Shown here one piece after another: positions 28,051-43,200 of a stretch of DNA of 64,000 bases (positions within the stretch are counted from its first letter, which is position 1; every line of letters starts with the position of its first letter). The notes below the pieces were generated by a model, which worked only from the letters and a program-made list of their open reading frames with translations, was not told the DNA's origin and ran no database searches. The translations under genes and the position numbers were made by a program. The DNA is from Membranipora membranacea (Eukaryota; Bryozoa; Gymnolaemata; Cheilostomatida; Membraniporidae). The stretch covers positions 32,862,001 through 32,926,000 of the forward strand of contig OU612065.1 of NCBI GenBank assembly GCA_914767715.1, in the 5' to 3' direction.

Positions 28051-31000
28051 GCAATGACGTTCCTATGTCTCATCTAAAATATTAACCCCCTGTGACGATG
28101 CGTTTTCTATCTAGGTATTATGCAAGAAATTGACAAAAATCGATAGGTACGGTCCTGGGGAAATTAGCCAATAATTTGGCATAATTCTGTACTAGCTTAG
28201 AAACGCTTGAAACTCTGTTTTAAGGTTCGCAATGACGTCCATATATCTCATCTAAAATATGAGCTCCCTGTGACCATGCGTTTTCTATCTAGGTATTATG
28301 CAAGAAATTGACAAAAATCGATAGGTACGGTCCAGGGGAAATTAGCCAATAATTGGGCAGAATTCTTTACTCGCTAAGAAACGCTTGAAACTCTGTTTTG
28401 AGGTTTGCAATGACTTCCCTATATCTCATGTAAAATATTAGCCCCCTGTAACTATGCGTCTTCTATCTAGATAATTTGCAAGAAATCGACAAAAATCGAT
28501 AGGTACAGTCCTGGGGAAATTAGCCAATAATTGGGCATAATTCTTTATTAGCTAAGAAACGCTTGATAATCTGTTTTGAGGTTCGCAATAAAGTACGTCC
28601 CTATATCTCGTCTAAAATATTAGCTCCCTGTGACGATGCGTTTTCTATCTAGGTATCTTGAAAGAAATCGACAAAATTCGATAGGTACGGTCCTGGGGAA
28701 GTAAGCCAAAAATTTGGCAGAATTCTTTATTAACTAGAAACGCTTGAAAATCTGTTTTGAGGTTCAAAATGAAGTCCCTGTATCTCATCTAAAATAATAG
28801 CTCCCTGTGACGATGCGTTTGCTATCTAGGTGTTTTGCAAGAAATTGACAAACATCGATAGGTACGGTCCTGTTGAAATTAGCCAATAATTTGGCATAAT
28901 ATCTTTACTAGCTTAGGAACTCTTAAAACTATATATTGAGGTTCGCAATGACGTCCCTATGTCTCATCTAAAATATTAGTTTCCTGTGACGATGCGTTTT
29001 CTATCTAGGTATTTTGCAAGAAATCGGCAAAAATCGATAGGTACGGTCCTGGGGAAATTAGCCAATAATTGGGCATAATTCTTTACTTGCTTAAAACGCT
29101 TGAAACTCTGTTTTGAGGTTCGCAATGACGTTCCTATATCTCATCTAAAATATTAACCCCCTGTGACGATGCGTTTTCTATCTAGGTATTTTGTAAGAAA
29201 TTGACAAAAATCCATAAGTACGGTCCTGGGCAAATTAACCAATAATTGGGCATAATTCTTTACTAGCTTAGAATCGCTTGAAACTCTGTTTTGAGGTTCG
29301 CAATGACGTCCCTATATCTCATCTAAAATATTAACCCCCTGTGACGATGCATTTTCTATCTAGGTATTTTGCAAGAAATCGATCGACAAAAATCGATAGG
29401 TACGGTCCTGGGGAAATTAGCCAATAATTTGGCATAATTCTGTACTAGGTTAGAAACGCTTGAAACTCTGTTTTGAGGTTCGCAATGACGTCCCTATATC
29501 TCATCTAAAATATTAGCCCCCTGTGACGATGCGTTTTCTACATAGTTATTTTGCAATAAATCAACAAAAATCGATAGGTACGGTCCTGGGGAAATTAGCC
29601 AATAATTGGGCATAATTCTTTATTAGCTAAGAAACGCTTGATACTCTGTTTTGAGGTTCGCAATGACGTACGTCCCTATGTCTCATATAAAATATTAGCT
29701 CCCTGTGACGATGTGTTTTCTATCTAGGTGTTTTGCAAGAAATCGACAAAAATCGATAGGTACGGTCCTGGGGAAATTAGCCAATAAATGGGCATAATTC
29801 TTTACTAGCTTAGAAACGCTTGAAACTCTTTTTTTGAGATTCGCAATGACGTCCCTATATTTCATCTAAAATAAGAGCTCCCTGTTAACATGCGTTTTCT
29901 ACCTAGGTATTTTGCAAGAAATCGACAAAAATCGATAGGTACGGTCCTCGGGAAATTAACCAATAATTGGGCATAATTCTTTACTAGCTTAGAAACGCTT
30001 AAAACTCTGTTTTGAGGTTCGCAATGACGTCTCTATATCTCATCTAAAATATTACCCCCATGTGACGATGCGTTTTCTATATAGCTATTTTGCAAGAAAT
30101 CGACAAAAATCGATAGGTACGGTCCTGGGGAAATTAGCCAATAGTTGGGCATAATTCTTTATTAGCTAAGAAACGCTTGATAATCTGTTTTGAGGTTCGC
30201 AATGACGTACGTCCCTATATCTCGTCTAAAATATTAGCTCCCTGTGACGATACGTTTTCCATCCAGGTATATTGCAAGAAATTGACAAAGATCGATAGGT
30301 ACGGTCTTGGGGAAATTAGCCAATGATTTGGCATATTTCTGTACTAGCTTAGAAACGCTTGAAACTCTGTTTTGAGGTTCGCAATGACGTCCCTATATCT
30401 CATCTAAAATATTAGTTCCTTGTGACGATGCGTTTTCTATCTAGGTATTTTGCAAGAAATTGACAAAAATCGATAGATACGGTCCTGGTGAAATCAGCCA
30501 ATAAATTGGCATAATTCTGTACTAGCTTAGAAACGCTTGAAACTCTGTTTTAAGGTTCGCAATGACGTCCCTATATCTCATCTAAAATATGAGCTCCCTG
30601 TGACGATGCGTTTTCTATCTAGGTATTTTGCAAGAAATCGACAAAAATCGATAGGTACGGTCCTGAGGAAATAAGCCAATAATTTGGCAGAATTCTTTAC
30701 TAACTAGAAACGCTTGAAAATCTGTTTGAGGTTCAAATGAAGTCCCTGTATCTCATCTAACATAATAGCTCCCTGTGACGATGCGTTTGCTATCTAGGTG
30801 TTTTGCAAGAAATTGACAAACATCGATAGGTACGGTCCTGGGGAAATTAGCCAATAATTTGGCATAATATCTTTACTAGCTTAGGAACTCTTAAAACTAT
30901 ATATTGAGGTTCGCAATGACGTCCCTATGTCTCATCTAAAATATTAGTTTCCTGTGACGATGCGTTTTCTATCTAGGTATTTTGCAAGAAATCGGCAAAA

Positions 31001-34000
31001 ATCGATAGGTACGGTCCTGGGGAAATTAGCCAATAATTGGGCATAATTCTTTACTTGCTTAAAACGCTTGAAACTCTGTTTTGAGGTTCGCAATGACGTT
31101 CCTATATCTCATCTAAAATATTAACCCCCTGTGACGATGCGTTTTCTATCTAGGTATTTTGTAAGAAATTGACAAAAATCGATAAGTACAGTCCTGGGCA
31201 AATTAACCAATAATTGGGCATAATTCTTTACTAGCTTAGAAACGCTTGAAACTCTTTTTTGAGGTTCGCAATGACGTCCCTATATCTCATCTAAAATATT
31301 AACCCCCTGGGACGATGCATTTTCTATCTAGGTATTTTGCAAGAAATCGATCGACAAAGATCGATAGGTACGGTCCTGGGGAAATAAGCCAATAATTTGG
31401 CAGAATTCTTTACTAACTAGAAACGCTTGAAAATCTGTTTTGAGGTTCAAAATGAAGTCCCTGTATCTCATCTAAAATAATAGCTCCCTGTGACGATGCG
31501 TTTGCTATCTAGGTGTTTTGCAAGAAATTGACAAACATCGATAGGTACGGTCCTGGGGAAATTAGCCAATAATTTGGCATAATATCTTTACTAGCTTAGG
31601 AACTCTTAAAACTATATTTTGAGGTTCGCAATGACGTCCCTATGTCTCATCTAAAATATTAGCTTCCTGTGACGATGCGTTTTCTATCTAGGTATTTTGC
31701 AAGAAATCGGCAAAAATCGATAGGTACGGTCCTGGGGAAATTAGCCAATAATTTGGCATAATTCTGTACTAGGTTAGAAACGCTTGAAACTCTGTTTTGA
31801 GGTTCGCAATGACGTCCCTATATCTCATCTAAAATATGAGCTCCCTGTGACCATGCGTTTTCTATCTAGGTATTTTGCAAGAAATCGACAAAAATCGATA
31901 GGTACGGTCCTGGGGAAATTAGCCAATAATTTGGCATGATTCTTTACTAGCTTAGGAAGACTTGAAACTATGTTTCGAGGTTCGCAATGACGTCCCTATG
32001 TCCCATCTAAAATATTAGCTCCCTGTGACCTTGCGTTTTCTATCTAGGTATTTTGCAAGAAATCGACAAAAATCGATAGGTACGGTCCTGGGGAAATTAG
32101 CCAATAATTGGGCATAATTCTTTACTGGCTTAGAAACGTTTGAAACTCTTTTTTTGAGATTCGCAATGACGTCCCTATATCTCATCTAAAATATGAGCTC
32201 CCTGTAAACATGCGTTTTCTATCTAGGTATTTTGCAAGAAATCGACAAAAATCGATAGGTACGGTCCTGGGGAAATTAGCCAATAATTGGGCAGAATTCT
32301 TTACTCGCTAAGAAACGCTTGAAACTCTGTCATGAGGTTCGCAATGACTTCCCTATATCTCATGTAAAATATTAGCCCCCTGTAACTATGCGTTTTCTAT
32401 CTAGATAATTTGCAAGAAATCGACAAAAATCGATAGGTACGGTCCTGGGGAAATTAGCCAATAATTGGGCATAATTCTTTATTAGCTAAGAAACGCTTGA
32501 TAATCTGTTTTGAGGTTCGCAATGACGTACGTCCCTATATCTCGTCTAAAATATTAGCTCCCTGTGACGATACGTTTTCAATCTAGGTATATTGCAAGAA
32601 ATTGACAAAGATCGATAGGTACGGTCCTGGGGAAATTAGCCAATAATTTGGCATAATTCTGTACTAGCTTAGAAACGCTTGAAACTCTGTTATGAGGTTC
32701 GCAATGACGTCCCTATATTTCATCTAAAATATTAGCCCCCTGTGACGATGCGTTTTCTATATAGTTATTTTGCAAGAAATCAACAAAAATCGATAGGTAC
32801 GGTCCTGGGGAAATTAGCCAATAATTGGGCATAATTCTTTATTAGCTAAGAAACGCTTGATACTCTGTTTTGAGGTTCGCAATGACTTACGTCCCTATAT
32901 CTCATCTAAAATATTAGCTCCCTGTGACGATGCGTTTTCTATCTAGGTGTTTTCCAGGAAATCGACAAAAATCGATAGGTACGGTCCTGGGGAAATTAGC
33001 CAATAATTTGGCATAATTCTTTACTAGCTTAGGAACGCTTGAAACTCTGTTTTGAGATTCGCAATGAAGTCCATATATCTCATCTAAAATATGAGCTCCC
33101 TGTGACGATGCGTTTTCTATCTAGGTATTTTGCAAGAAATCGACAAAAATCGTTAGGTACGGTCCTGGGGAAATTAGCCAATAATTAGGCAAAATTCTTT
33201 ACCAACGTAGAAACGCTTGAAACTCTGTTTTGAGGTTCGCAATGACGTCCATATATCTCATCTAAAATATGAGCTCCCTGTGACGATGCGTTTTCTATCT
33301 AGGTATTTTGCAAGAAATCGACAAAAATCAATAGGTACGGTCCTGGGGAAATTGGCCAATAATTAGGCAAAATTCTTTACCAACGTAGAAACGCTTGAAA
33401 CTCTGTTTTAAGGTTCGCAATGACGTCCCTATATCTCATCTAAAATATTAGCTCCCTGTGACGATGCGTTTTCTATCTAGGTATTTTGCAAGAAATCGAC
33501 AAAAATCGATAGGTACGGTCCTGGGGAAATTAGCCAATAATTTGGCAGAATACCTTACTAGTTTGGAAACGCTTGAAACTCTGTTTTGAGGTTCGCAATG
33601 ACGTCCCTATATCTCATCTAAAATATTAGCTCCCTGTGACGATGCGTTTTCTATCTAGGTATTTTGCAAGAAATCGACAAAAATCGATAGGTACGGTCCA
33701 GGGGAAATTAGCCAATAATTTGGCAAAATACCTTACTAGTTTAGAAACGCTTGAAACTCTGTTTTGAGGTTCGCAATGACGTCCCTATATCTCATATAAA
33801 ATATGAGCTCCCTGTGACGATGCGTTTTCTATCTAGGTATTTTGCAAGAAATCGACAAAAATCGATAGGTACGGTCCTGAGGAAATAAGCCAATAATTTG
33901 GCAGAATTCTTTACTAACTAGAAACGCTTGAAAATCTGTTTTGAGGTTCAAAATGAAGTCCCTGTATCTCATCTAAATTAATAGCTCCCTGTGACGATGC

Positions 34001-37000
34001 GTTTGCTATCTAGGTGTTTTGCAAGAAATTGACAGACATCGATAGGTACGGTCCTGGGGAAATTAGCCAATAATTTGGCATAATATCTTTACTAGCTTAG
34101 GAACTCTTAAAACGATATATTGAGGTTCGCAATGACGTCCCTATGTCTCATCTAAAATATTAGTTTCCTGTGACGATGCGTTTTCTAGCTAGGTATTTTG
34201 CAAGAAATTGACAACAATCGATAGATACGGTCCTGGTGAAATTAGCCAATAAATTGGCATAATTCTGTACTAGCTTAGAGACGCTTGAAACTCTGTTTTA
34301 AGGTTCGCAATGACGTCCCTATATCTCATCTAAAATATGAGCTCCCTGTGACCATGCGTTTTCTATCTAGGTATTTTGCAAGAAATCGACAAAAATCGAT
34401 AGGTACGGTCCTGGAAAAATTAGCCAATAATTTGGCATAATTCTTTACTAGCTTAGGAAGACTTGAAAGTATGTTTCGAGGTTCGCAATGACGTCCCTAT
34501 GTCTCATCTAAAATATTAGCTCCCTGTGACCATGCGTTTTCTATCTAGGTATTTTGCAAGAAATCAACAAAAATCGATAGGTACGGTCCTGGGGAAATAA
34601 GCCAATAATTTGGCATAATTCTGTACTAGGTTAGAAACGCTTGAAACTCTGTTTTGAGGTTCGCAATGACGTCCCTATATCTCATCTAAAACATGAGCTC
34701 CCTGTGACCATGCGTTTTCTATCTAGGTATTTTGCAAGAAATCGACAAAAATCGATAGGGACGGTCCTGGGGAAATTAGCCAATAATTTGCCATAATTCT
34801 TTACTAGCTTAGGAAGACTTGAAACTATGTTTCGAGGTTCGCAATGACGTCCCTATGTCTCATCTAAAATATTAGCTCCCTGTGACCATGCGTTTTCTAT
34901 CTAGGTATTTTGCAAGAAATCGACAAAAATCGATAGGTACGGTCCTGGGGAAATTAGCCAATAATTTGGCATAATTCTTTACTAGCTTAGGAAGACTTGA
35001 AACTATGTTTCGAGGTTCGCAAAGACGTCGCTATGTCTCATCTAAAATATTAGCTCCCTGTGACCATGCGTTTTCTATCTAGGTATTTTGCAAGAAATCA
35101 ACAAAAATCGATAGGTACGGTCCAGGGAAATTAGCCAATAATTTGGCATAATTCTGTACTAGGTTAGAAACGCTTGAAACTCTGTTTTGAGGTTCGCAAT
35201 GACGTCCCTATATCTCATCTAAAATATGAGCTCCCTGTGACCATGCGTTTTCTATCTAGGTATTTTGCAAGAAATCGACAAAAATCGATAGGTACGGTCC
35301 TGGGGAAATTAGCCAATAATTTGGCATAATTCTTTACTAGCTTAGGAAGACTTGAAACTATGTTTCGAGGTTTGCAATGACGTCCCTATGTCTCATCTAA
35401 AATATTAGCTCCCTGTGACCATGCGTTTTCTATCTAGGTATTTTGCAAGAAATCGACAAAAATCGATAGGTACGGTCCTGGGGAAATTAGCCAATAATTT
35501 GGCATAATTCCTTACTAGCTTAGGAAGACTTGAAACTATGTTTCGAGGTTTGCAATGACGTCCCTATGTCTCATCTAAAATATTAGCTCCCTGTGACCAT
35601 GCGTTTTCTATCTAGGTATTTTGCAAGTAATCAACAAAAATCGATAGGTACGGTCCGGGGAAATTAGCCAATAATTTGGCATAATTCTGTACTAGGTTAG
35701 AAACGCTTGAAACTCTGTTTTGAGGTTCGCAATGACGTCCCTATATCTCATCTAAAATATGAGCTCCCTGTGACCATGCGTTTTCTATCTAGGTATTTTG
35801 CAAGAAATCGACAAAAATCGATAGGTACGGTCCTGGGGAAATTAGCCAATAATTTGGCATAATTCTTTACTAGCTTAGGAAGACTTGAAACTATGTTTCG
35901 AGGTTCGCAATGACGTCCCTATGTCTCATCTAAAATATTAGCTCCCTGTGACCATGCGTTTTCCATCTAGGTATATTGCAAGAAATTCACAAAGATCGAT
36001 AGGTACGGTCCTGGGGAAATTAGCCAATAATTAGGCAAAATTCTTTACCAACGTAGAAACGCTTGAAACTCTGTTTTGAGGTTCGCAATGACGTCCATAT
36101 ATCTCATCTAAAATATGAGCTCCCTGTGACGATGCGTTTTCTATCTAGGTATTTTGCAAGAAATCGACAAAAATCAATAGGTACGGTCCTGGGGAAATTA
36201 GCCAATAATTAGGCAAAATTCTTTACCAACGTAGAAACGCTTGAAACTCTGTTTTAAGGTTCGCAATGACGTCCCTATATCTCATCTAAAATATTAGCTC
36301 CCTGTGACGATGGGTTTTCTATCTAGGTATTTTGCAAGAAATCGACAAAAATCGATAAGTACGGTCCTAGGGAAATTAGCCAATAATTTGGCAGAATACC
36401 TTACTAGTTTAGAAACGCTTGAAACTCTGTTTTGAGGTTCGCAATGACGTGCCTATAACTCATATAAAATATGAGCTCCCTGTGACGATGCGTTTTCTAT
36501 CTAGGTATTTTTCAAGAAATCGACAAAAATCGATAGGTACGGTCCTGAGGAAATAAGCCAATAGTTTGGCAGAATTCTTTACTAACTACAAACGCTTGAA
36601 AATCTGTTTTGAGGTTCAAAATGAAGTCCCTGTATCTCATCTAAAATAATAGCTCCCTGTGACGAGGCGTTTGCTATCTAGGTGTTTTGCAAGAAATTGA
36701 CAAAAATCGATAGGTACGGTCCTGGGGAAATTAGCCAATAATTGGGCATAATTCTTTATTAGCTAAGAAACGCTTGATAATCTGTTTTGAGGTTCGCAAT
36801 GACATACGTCCCTATATCTCGTCTAAAATATTAGCTCCCTGTGACGATACGTTTTCCATCTAGGTATATTGCAAGAAATTGACAAAGATCGATAGGTACG
36901 GTCCTGGGGAAATTAGTCAATAATTTGGCATAATTCTGTACTAGCTTAGAAACGCTTGAAACTCTGTTATGAGGTTCGCAATGACGTCCCTATATCTCAT

Positions 37001-37299
37001 CTAAAATATTAGCCCCCTGTGACAATGCGTTTTCTATATAGTTATTTTGCAAGATATCAACAAAAATCGATAGGTACGGTCCTTGGGAAATTAGCCAATA
37101 ATTGGGCATAATTCTTTATTAGCTAAGAAACGCTTGATACTCTGTTTTGAGGTTCGCAAAGACTTACGTCCCTATATCTCATCTAAAATATTAGCTCCCT
37201 GTGACGATGCGTTTTCTATCTAGGTGTTTTGCAGGAAATCGACAAAAATCGATAGGTACGGTCCTGGGGAAATTAGCCAATAATTTGGCAGAATTCTTT

Positions 37300-40200
37300 A
37301 CTAGCTTAGAAACGCTTGAAACTCTGTTTTGAGGTTAGCAATGATGTCCCTATATCTTGTCTAAAATATTAGCTCCCTGTGACGTTGCGTTTCTTATCTA
37401 GGTATTTTGCAAGAAATGGAAAAAAATCGATAGGTACGGTCCTGGGGAAATTAACAAATAATTGGGCAGAACTCTTTACTAGCTTAGAAACGCTTGAAAA
37501 TTTGTTTTGAGGTTCGCAATGACGTCCCTATATCTTATCTAAACTATTAGCTCCCTGTGACGATGCGTCTTCTATCTAGGTATATTGCAAGAAATTGACA
37601 AAAATCGACAGGTACGATCCTGTGGAAAATAGCCAATAATTGGACAGAATTCTTTACTAGCTTAGAAACGCTTGAAACTCTGTTTCGAGGTTCGCTATAA
37701 CGTCCCTATATCTCATCTAAAACATTAGCTCCCTGTGACGTTGCGTTTCTTATCTAGCTATTTTGCAAGAAATCGACTAAAATCGATAGGTACGGTCCTG
37801 GGGAAATTAGCCAATAATTGGGCAGAATTTTTTACTCGGTTAAAAACGCTTGAAACTCTGTTTTGAGGTTCGCAATGACGTCCCTATATCTTATCTAACA
37901 TATTAGCTCCCTGTGACGATGCGTCTTCTATCTAGGTATATTGCATGAAATTGACAAAAATCGACAGGTACGATCCTGTGGAAAATAGCCAATAATTGGG
38001 CAGAATTCTTTACTAGCTTAGAAACGCTTGAAACTCTGTTTTGAGGTTCGCAATGATGTTCCTATATCTTATCTAAAATATTTGCTCCTTGTGACGTTGC
38101 GTTTCTTATCTAGGTATTTTGCAAGAAATCAACCAAAATTGACAGGTACGGTCCTGGGGACATTAGCCAATAATTGGGCAGATTCTTTACTAGCTTAAAA
38201 ACGCTTGAAACTCTGTTTTGAGGTTCGCAATCACGTCCCTATATCTTGTCTAAATTATTAGCTCCCTGTGACGATGCGTTTTCTATCTAGGTATTTTGCC
38301 AGAAACGGACAAAATCGATAGGTACGGTCCTGCGGAAATTAGCCAATAATTTGGCAGAATTCTTAACTCGCTTAGAAACGCTTGAAACTCTGTTTTGAGC
38401 TTCGCAATGACGTCCCTATATCTCATCTAAAAGTTTAGCTCCCTGTGACGATGCGTTTTCTATCTAGGTATTTTGCAAGAAATTGACAATAATCGATAGG
38501 TACGGTCCTGTGGAAAATAGCCAATAATTGGGCAGAATTCTTTACTAGCTTAAAAACGCTTGAAACTCTGTCTTGAGGTTCGAAATCACGTCCCTATATC
38601 TTGTCTAAATTATTAGCTCCCTGTGACAATGCGTTTTCTATCTAGGTATTTTGCAAGAAATCGACAAAAATTGACAGGTACGGTCCTTTGGAAAATAGCC
38701 AATAATTGGGCAGAATTCTTTACTCGCTTAGAAACGCTTGAAACTCTGTTTTGAGGTTCGCAATGACGTCCCTATATCTCATTTAAAAATTTAGCTCCCT
38801 GTGACGATGCGTTTTCTATCTAGGTATTTTCCAAGAAATTGACAAAAATCAATAGGTACGGTCCTGAGGAAATTAGCCAATAATTTGGCAGAATTCTTTA
38901 CTAGCTTAAAAACGCTTGAAACTCTGTTTTGAGGTTCGCAATGACGTCCCTATATCTCATCTGAAACATTAGCTCCCTGTGACGATGCGTCTTCTATCTA
39001 GGTATATTGCAAGAAATTGACAAAAATCGACAGGTACGATCCTGTGGAAAATAGCCAATAATTGGGCAGAATTCTTCACTAGCTTAGAAACGCTTGAAAC
39101 TCTGTTTTGAGGTTCGCAATGACGTCCCTATATCTCATCTAAAAATTTAGCTCCCTGTGACGATGCGTTTTCTATCTACGTATTTTGCAAGAAACGGGCA
39201 AAAATCGATAGGTACGGTCCTGGGGAAATTAACAAATAATTGGGCAGAACTCTTTACTAGCTTAGAAACGCTTGAAACTTTGTTTTGAGGTTCGCAATGA
39301 CGTCCCTATATCTCATCTGAAACATTAGCTCCCTGTGACGATGCGTCTTCTATCTAGGTATATTGCAAGAAATTGACAAAAATCGACAGGTACGATCCTG
39401 TGGAAAATAGCCAATAGTTGGGCCGAATTCTTCACTAGCTTAGAAACGCTTGAAACTCTGTTTTGAGGTTCGCAATGAAGTCCCTATATCTCATCTAAAA
39501 ATTTAGCTCACTGTGACGATGCGTTTTCTATCTACGTATTTTGCAAGAAACGGGCAAAAATCGATAGGTACGGTCCTGGGGAAATTAACAAATAATTGGG
39601 CAGAACTCTTTACTAGCTTAGAAACGCTTGAAACTTTGTTTTGAGGTTCGCAATGACGTCCCTATATCTCATCTAAAACATTAGCTCCCTGTGACGATAC
39701 GTCTTCTATCTAGGTATTTTGCAAGAAATTGTCAAAAATCGCAGGTTTGGTCCTGGGGAAATTAGCCAATAATTGGGCAGAATTCTTTACTCGCTTAGAA
39801 ACGCTTGAAACTCGGTTTTGAGGTTCGCAATGACGTCCCGATATCTCATATAAAATATTAGCTCCCTGTGACGATGGGTTTTCTATCTAGGTATATTGCA
39901 AGAAATTGACAAAAATCGACAGGTACGGTCCTGTGGAAAATAGCCAATAGCCAATAGCTTAGAAACGCTTGAAACTCTGTTTTGAGGTTCGCAATGTCGT
40001 CCCTATATCTCATCTAAATGCTTAGCTCCCTGTGACGATGCGTTTTCTATATAGGTATTTTGCAAGAAATGGACAAAAATCGATAGGTACGGTCCTGGGG
40101 AATTTAGCCAATATTTGGGCAGAATTCTTTACTCGCTTAAAAACGCTTGATACTCTGTTTTGAGGTTCGCAATGACGTCCCTATATCTCATCTAAAATAT

Positions 40201-43200
40201 TAGCTCCCTGTGACGATGCGTTTTCTATCTAGGTATTTTGCAAGAAATGGACAAAAATCGATAGGTACGGTCCTGGGGAAATTAGCCAATAATTGGGCAG
40301 AATTCTTTACTCGCTTAGAAACGCTTGAAACTCGGTTTTGAGGTTTGCAATGACGTCCCTATATCTCATCTAAAATATTAGCTCCCTGTGACGATGGGTT
40401 TTCTATCTAGGTATATTGCAAGAAATTGACAAAAATCGACAGGTACAGTCCTGTGGAAAATAGCCAATAATTGGGCAGAATTCTTTACTAGGTTAGAAAC
40501 GCTTAAAACTCTGTTTTGAGGTTTGCAATGACGTCCCTATATCTCATCTAAAATATTAGCTCCCTGTTACGATGGGTTTTCTATCTAGGTATATTGCAAG
40601 AAATTGTCAAAAATCGACAGGTACGGTCCTGTGGAAAATAGCCAATAGCCAATACCTTAGAAACGCTTGAAACTCTGTTTTGAGGTTGGCAATGACGTCC
40701 CTATATCTCATCTAAAACATTAGCTCCCTGTGACGATGCGTCTTCTATCTAGGTATTTTGCAAGAAATCGTCAAAAATCGACAGGTACGGTCCTGGGGGA
40801 TTTAGCCAACATTTGGGCAGAATTCTTTACTCGCTTAAAAATGCTTGAAACTCTGTTTTGAGGTTTGCAATGACGTCCCTATATCTCATCTAAAATATTA
40901 GCTCCCTGTGACGATACGTTTTCTATCTAGGTATATTGCAAGAAATTGACAAAAATCGATAGGTACGGTCCTGGGGAAATTAGCCAATAAATGGGCAGAA
41001 TTCTGTACTAGCTTAAAAACGCTTGAAACTCTGTCTTGAGGTTGGCAATGACGTCCCTATATCTCACCTAAAACATTAGCTCCCTGTGACGATGCGTCTT
41101 CTATCTAGGTATTTTGCAAGAAATCGTCAAAAATCGACAGGTTTGGTCCTGGGGAAAATAGCCAATAATTGGGCAGAATTCTTTAATCGCTTAGAAACGC
41201 TTGAAACTCTGTTTTGAGGTTCGCAATGACGTCCCTATATCTCATCTAAAATATTAGCTCCCTGTGACGATGCGTTTTCTATCTAGGTATTTTGCAAGAA
41301 ATGGACAAAAATCGATAGGTACGGTCCTGGGGAATTTAGCCAACACTTGGGCAGAATTCTTTACTCGCTTAGAAACGCTTGAAACTCTGTTTTGAGGTTG
41401 GCAATGACGTCCCTATATCTCATCTAAAACACTAGCTCCCTGTGACGATGCGTCTTCTATCTAGGTATTTTGCAAGAAATGGACAAAATCGATAGGTACG
41501 GTCTTGGGGAAATTAGCCAATAGTTGGGCAGAATTCTTCACTCGCTTAGAGACGCTTGAAACTCTGTTTTGAGGTTCGCAATGACGTCCCTATATCTCAT
41601 CTAAAATATTAGCTCACTGTGACGATGGGTTTTCTATCTAGGTATATTGCAAGAAATTGACAAAAATCGACAGGTACGGTCCTGTGGAAAATAGACAATA
41701 GCCAATAGCTTAGAAGCGCTTGAAACTCTGTTTTGAGGTTCGCAATGTCGTCCCTATATCTCATCTAAATTCTTAGCTCTCTGTGATGATGCGTTTTCTA
41801 TATAGGTATTTTGCAAGAAATGGCCAAAATCGATAGGTACGGTCTTGGGGAAATTAGCCAATAGTTGGGCAGAATTCTTCACTCGCTTAGAAACGCTTGA
41901 AACTCTGTTTTGAGGTTCGCAATGACGTCCCTATATCTCATCTAAAATATTAGCTCCCTGTGACGATGCGTTTTCTATCTAGGTATTTTGCAAGAAATGG
42001 ACAAAAATCGATAGGTACGGTCCTGGGGAATTTAGCCAACACTTGGGCAGAATTCTTTACTCGCTTAGAAACGCTTGAAACTCTGTTTTGAGGTTGGCAA
42101 TGACGTCCCTATATCTCATCTAAAACACTAGCTCCCTGTGACGATGCGTCTTCTATCTAGGTATTTTGCAAGAAATGGACAAAATCGATAGGTACGGTCT
42201 TGGGGAAATTAGCCAATAGTTGGGCAGAATTCTTCACTCGCTTAGAAACGCTTGAAACTCTGTTTTGAGGTTCGCAATGACGTCCCTATATCTCATCTAA
42301 AATATTAGCTCCCTGTGACGATGGGTTTTCTATCTAGGTATATTGCAAGAAATTGACAAAAGTCGACAGGTACGGTCCTGTGGAAAACAGCCAATAGCCA
42401 ATAGCTTAGAAACGCTTGAAACTCTGTTTTGAGGTTCGCAATGTCGTCCCTATATCTCATCTAAATTCTTAGCTCCCTGTGACGATGCGTTTTCTATATA
42501 GGTATTTTGCAAGAAATGGACCAAAATCGAGAGGTACGGTCCTGGGGAATTTAGCCAACAGTTGGGCAGAATTCTTTACTCGTTTAAAAATGCTTGAAAC
42601 TCTGTTTTGAGGTTCGCAATGACGTCCCAATATCTCATCTAAAACATTAGCTCCCTGTGACGGTGCGTCTTCTATCTAGGTATTTTGCAAGAAATCGTCA
42701 AAAATCGACAGGTACGGTCCTGGGGAATTTAGCCAACAGTTGGGCAGAATTCTTTACTCGTTTAAAAATGCTTGAAACTCTGTTTTGAGGTTCGCAATGA
42801 CGTCCCTATATCTCATCTAAAATATTAGCTCCCTGTGACGATACGTTTTCTATCTAGGTATATTGCAAGAAATTGACAAAAATCGATAGGTACGGTCCTG
42901 GGGAAATTAGCCAATAAATGGGCAGAATTCTGTACTAGCTCAAAAACGCTTGAAACTCTGTCTTGAGGTTGGCAATGACGTCCCTATATCTCATCTAAAT
43001 TCTAAGCTCTCTGTGACGATGCGTTTTCTATATAGGTATTTTGCAAGAAATGGACAAAATCGATAGGTACGGTCTTGGGGAAAATAGCCAATAGCCAATA
43101 GCTTAGAAGCGCTTGAAACTCTGTTTTGAGGTTCGCAATGTCGTCCCTATATCTCATCTAAATTCTTAGCTCTCTGTGACGATGCGTTTTCTATATAGGT

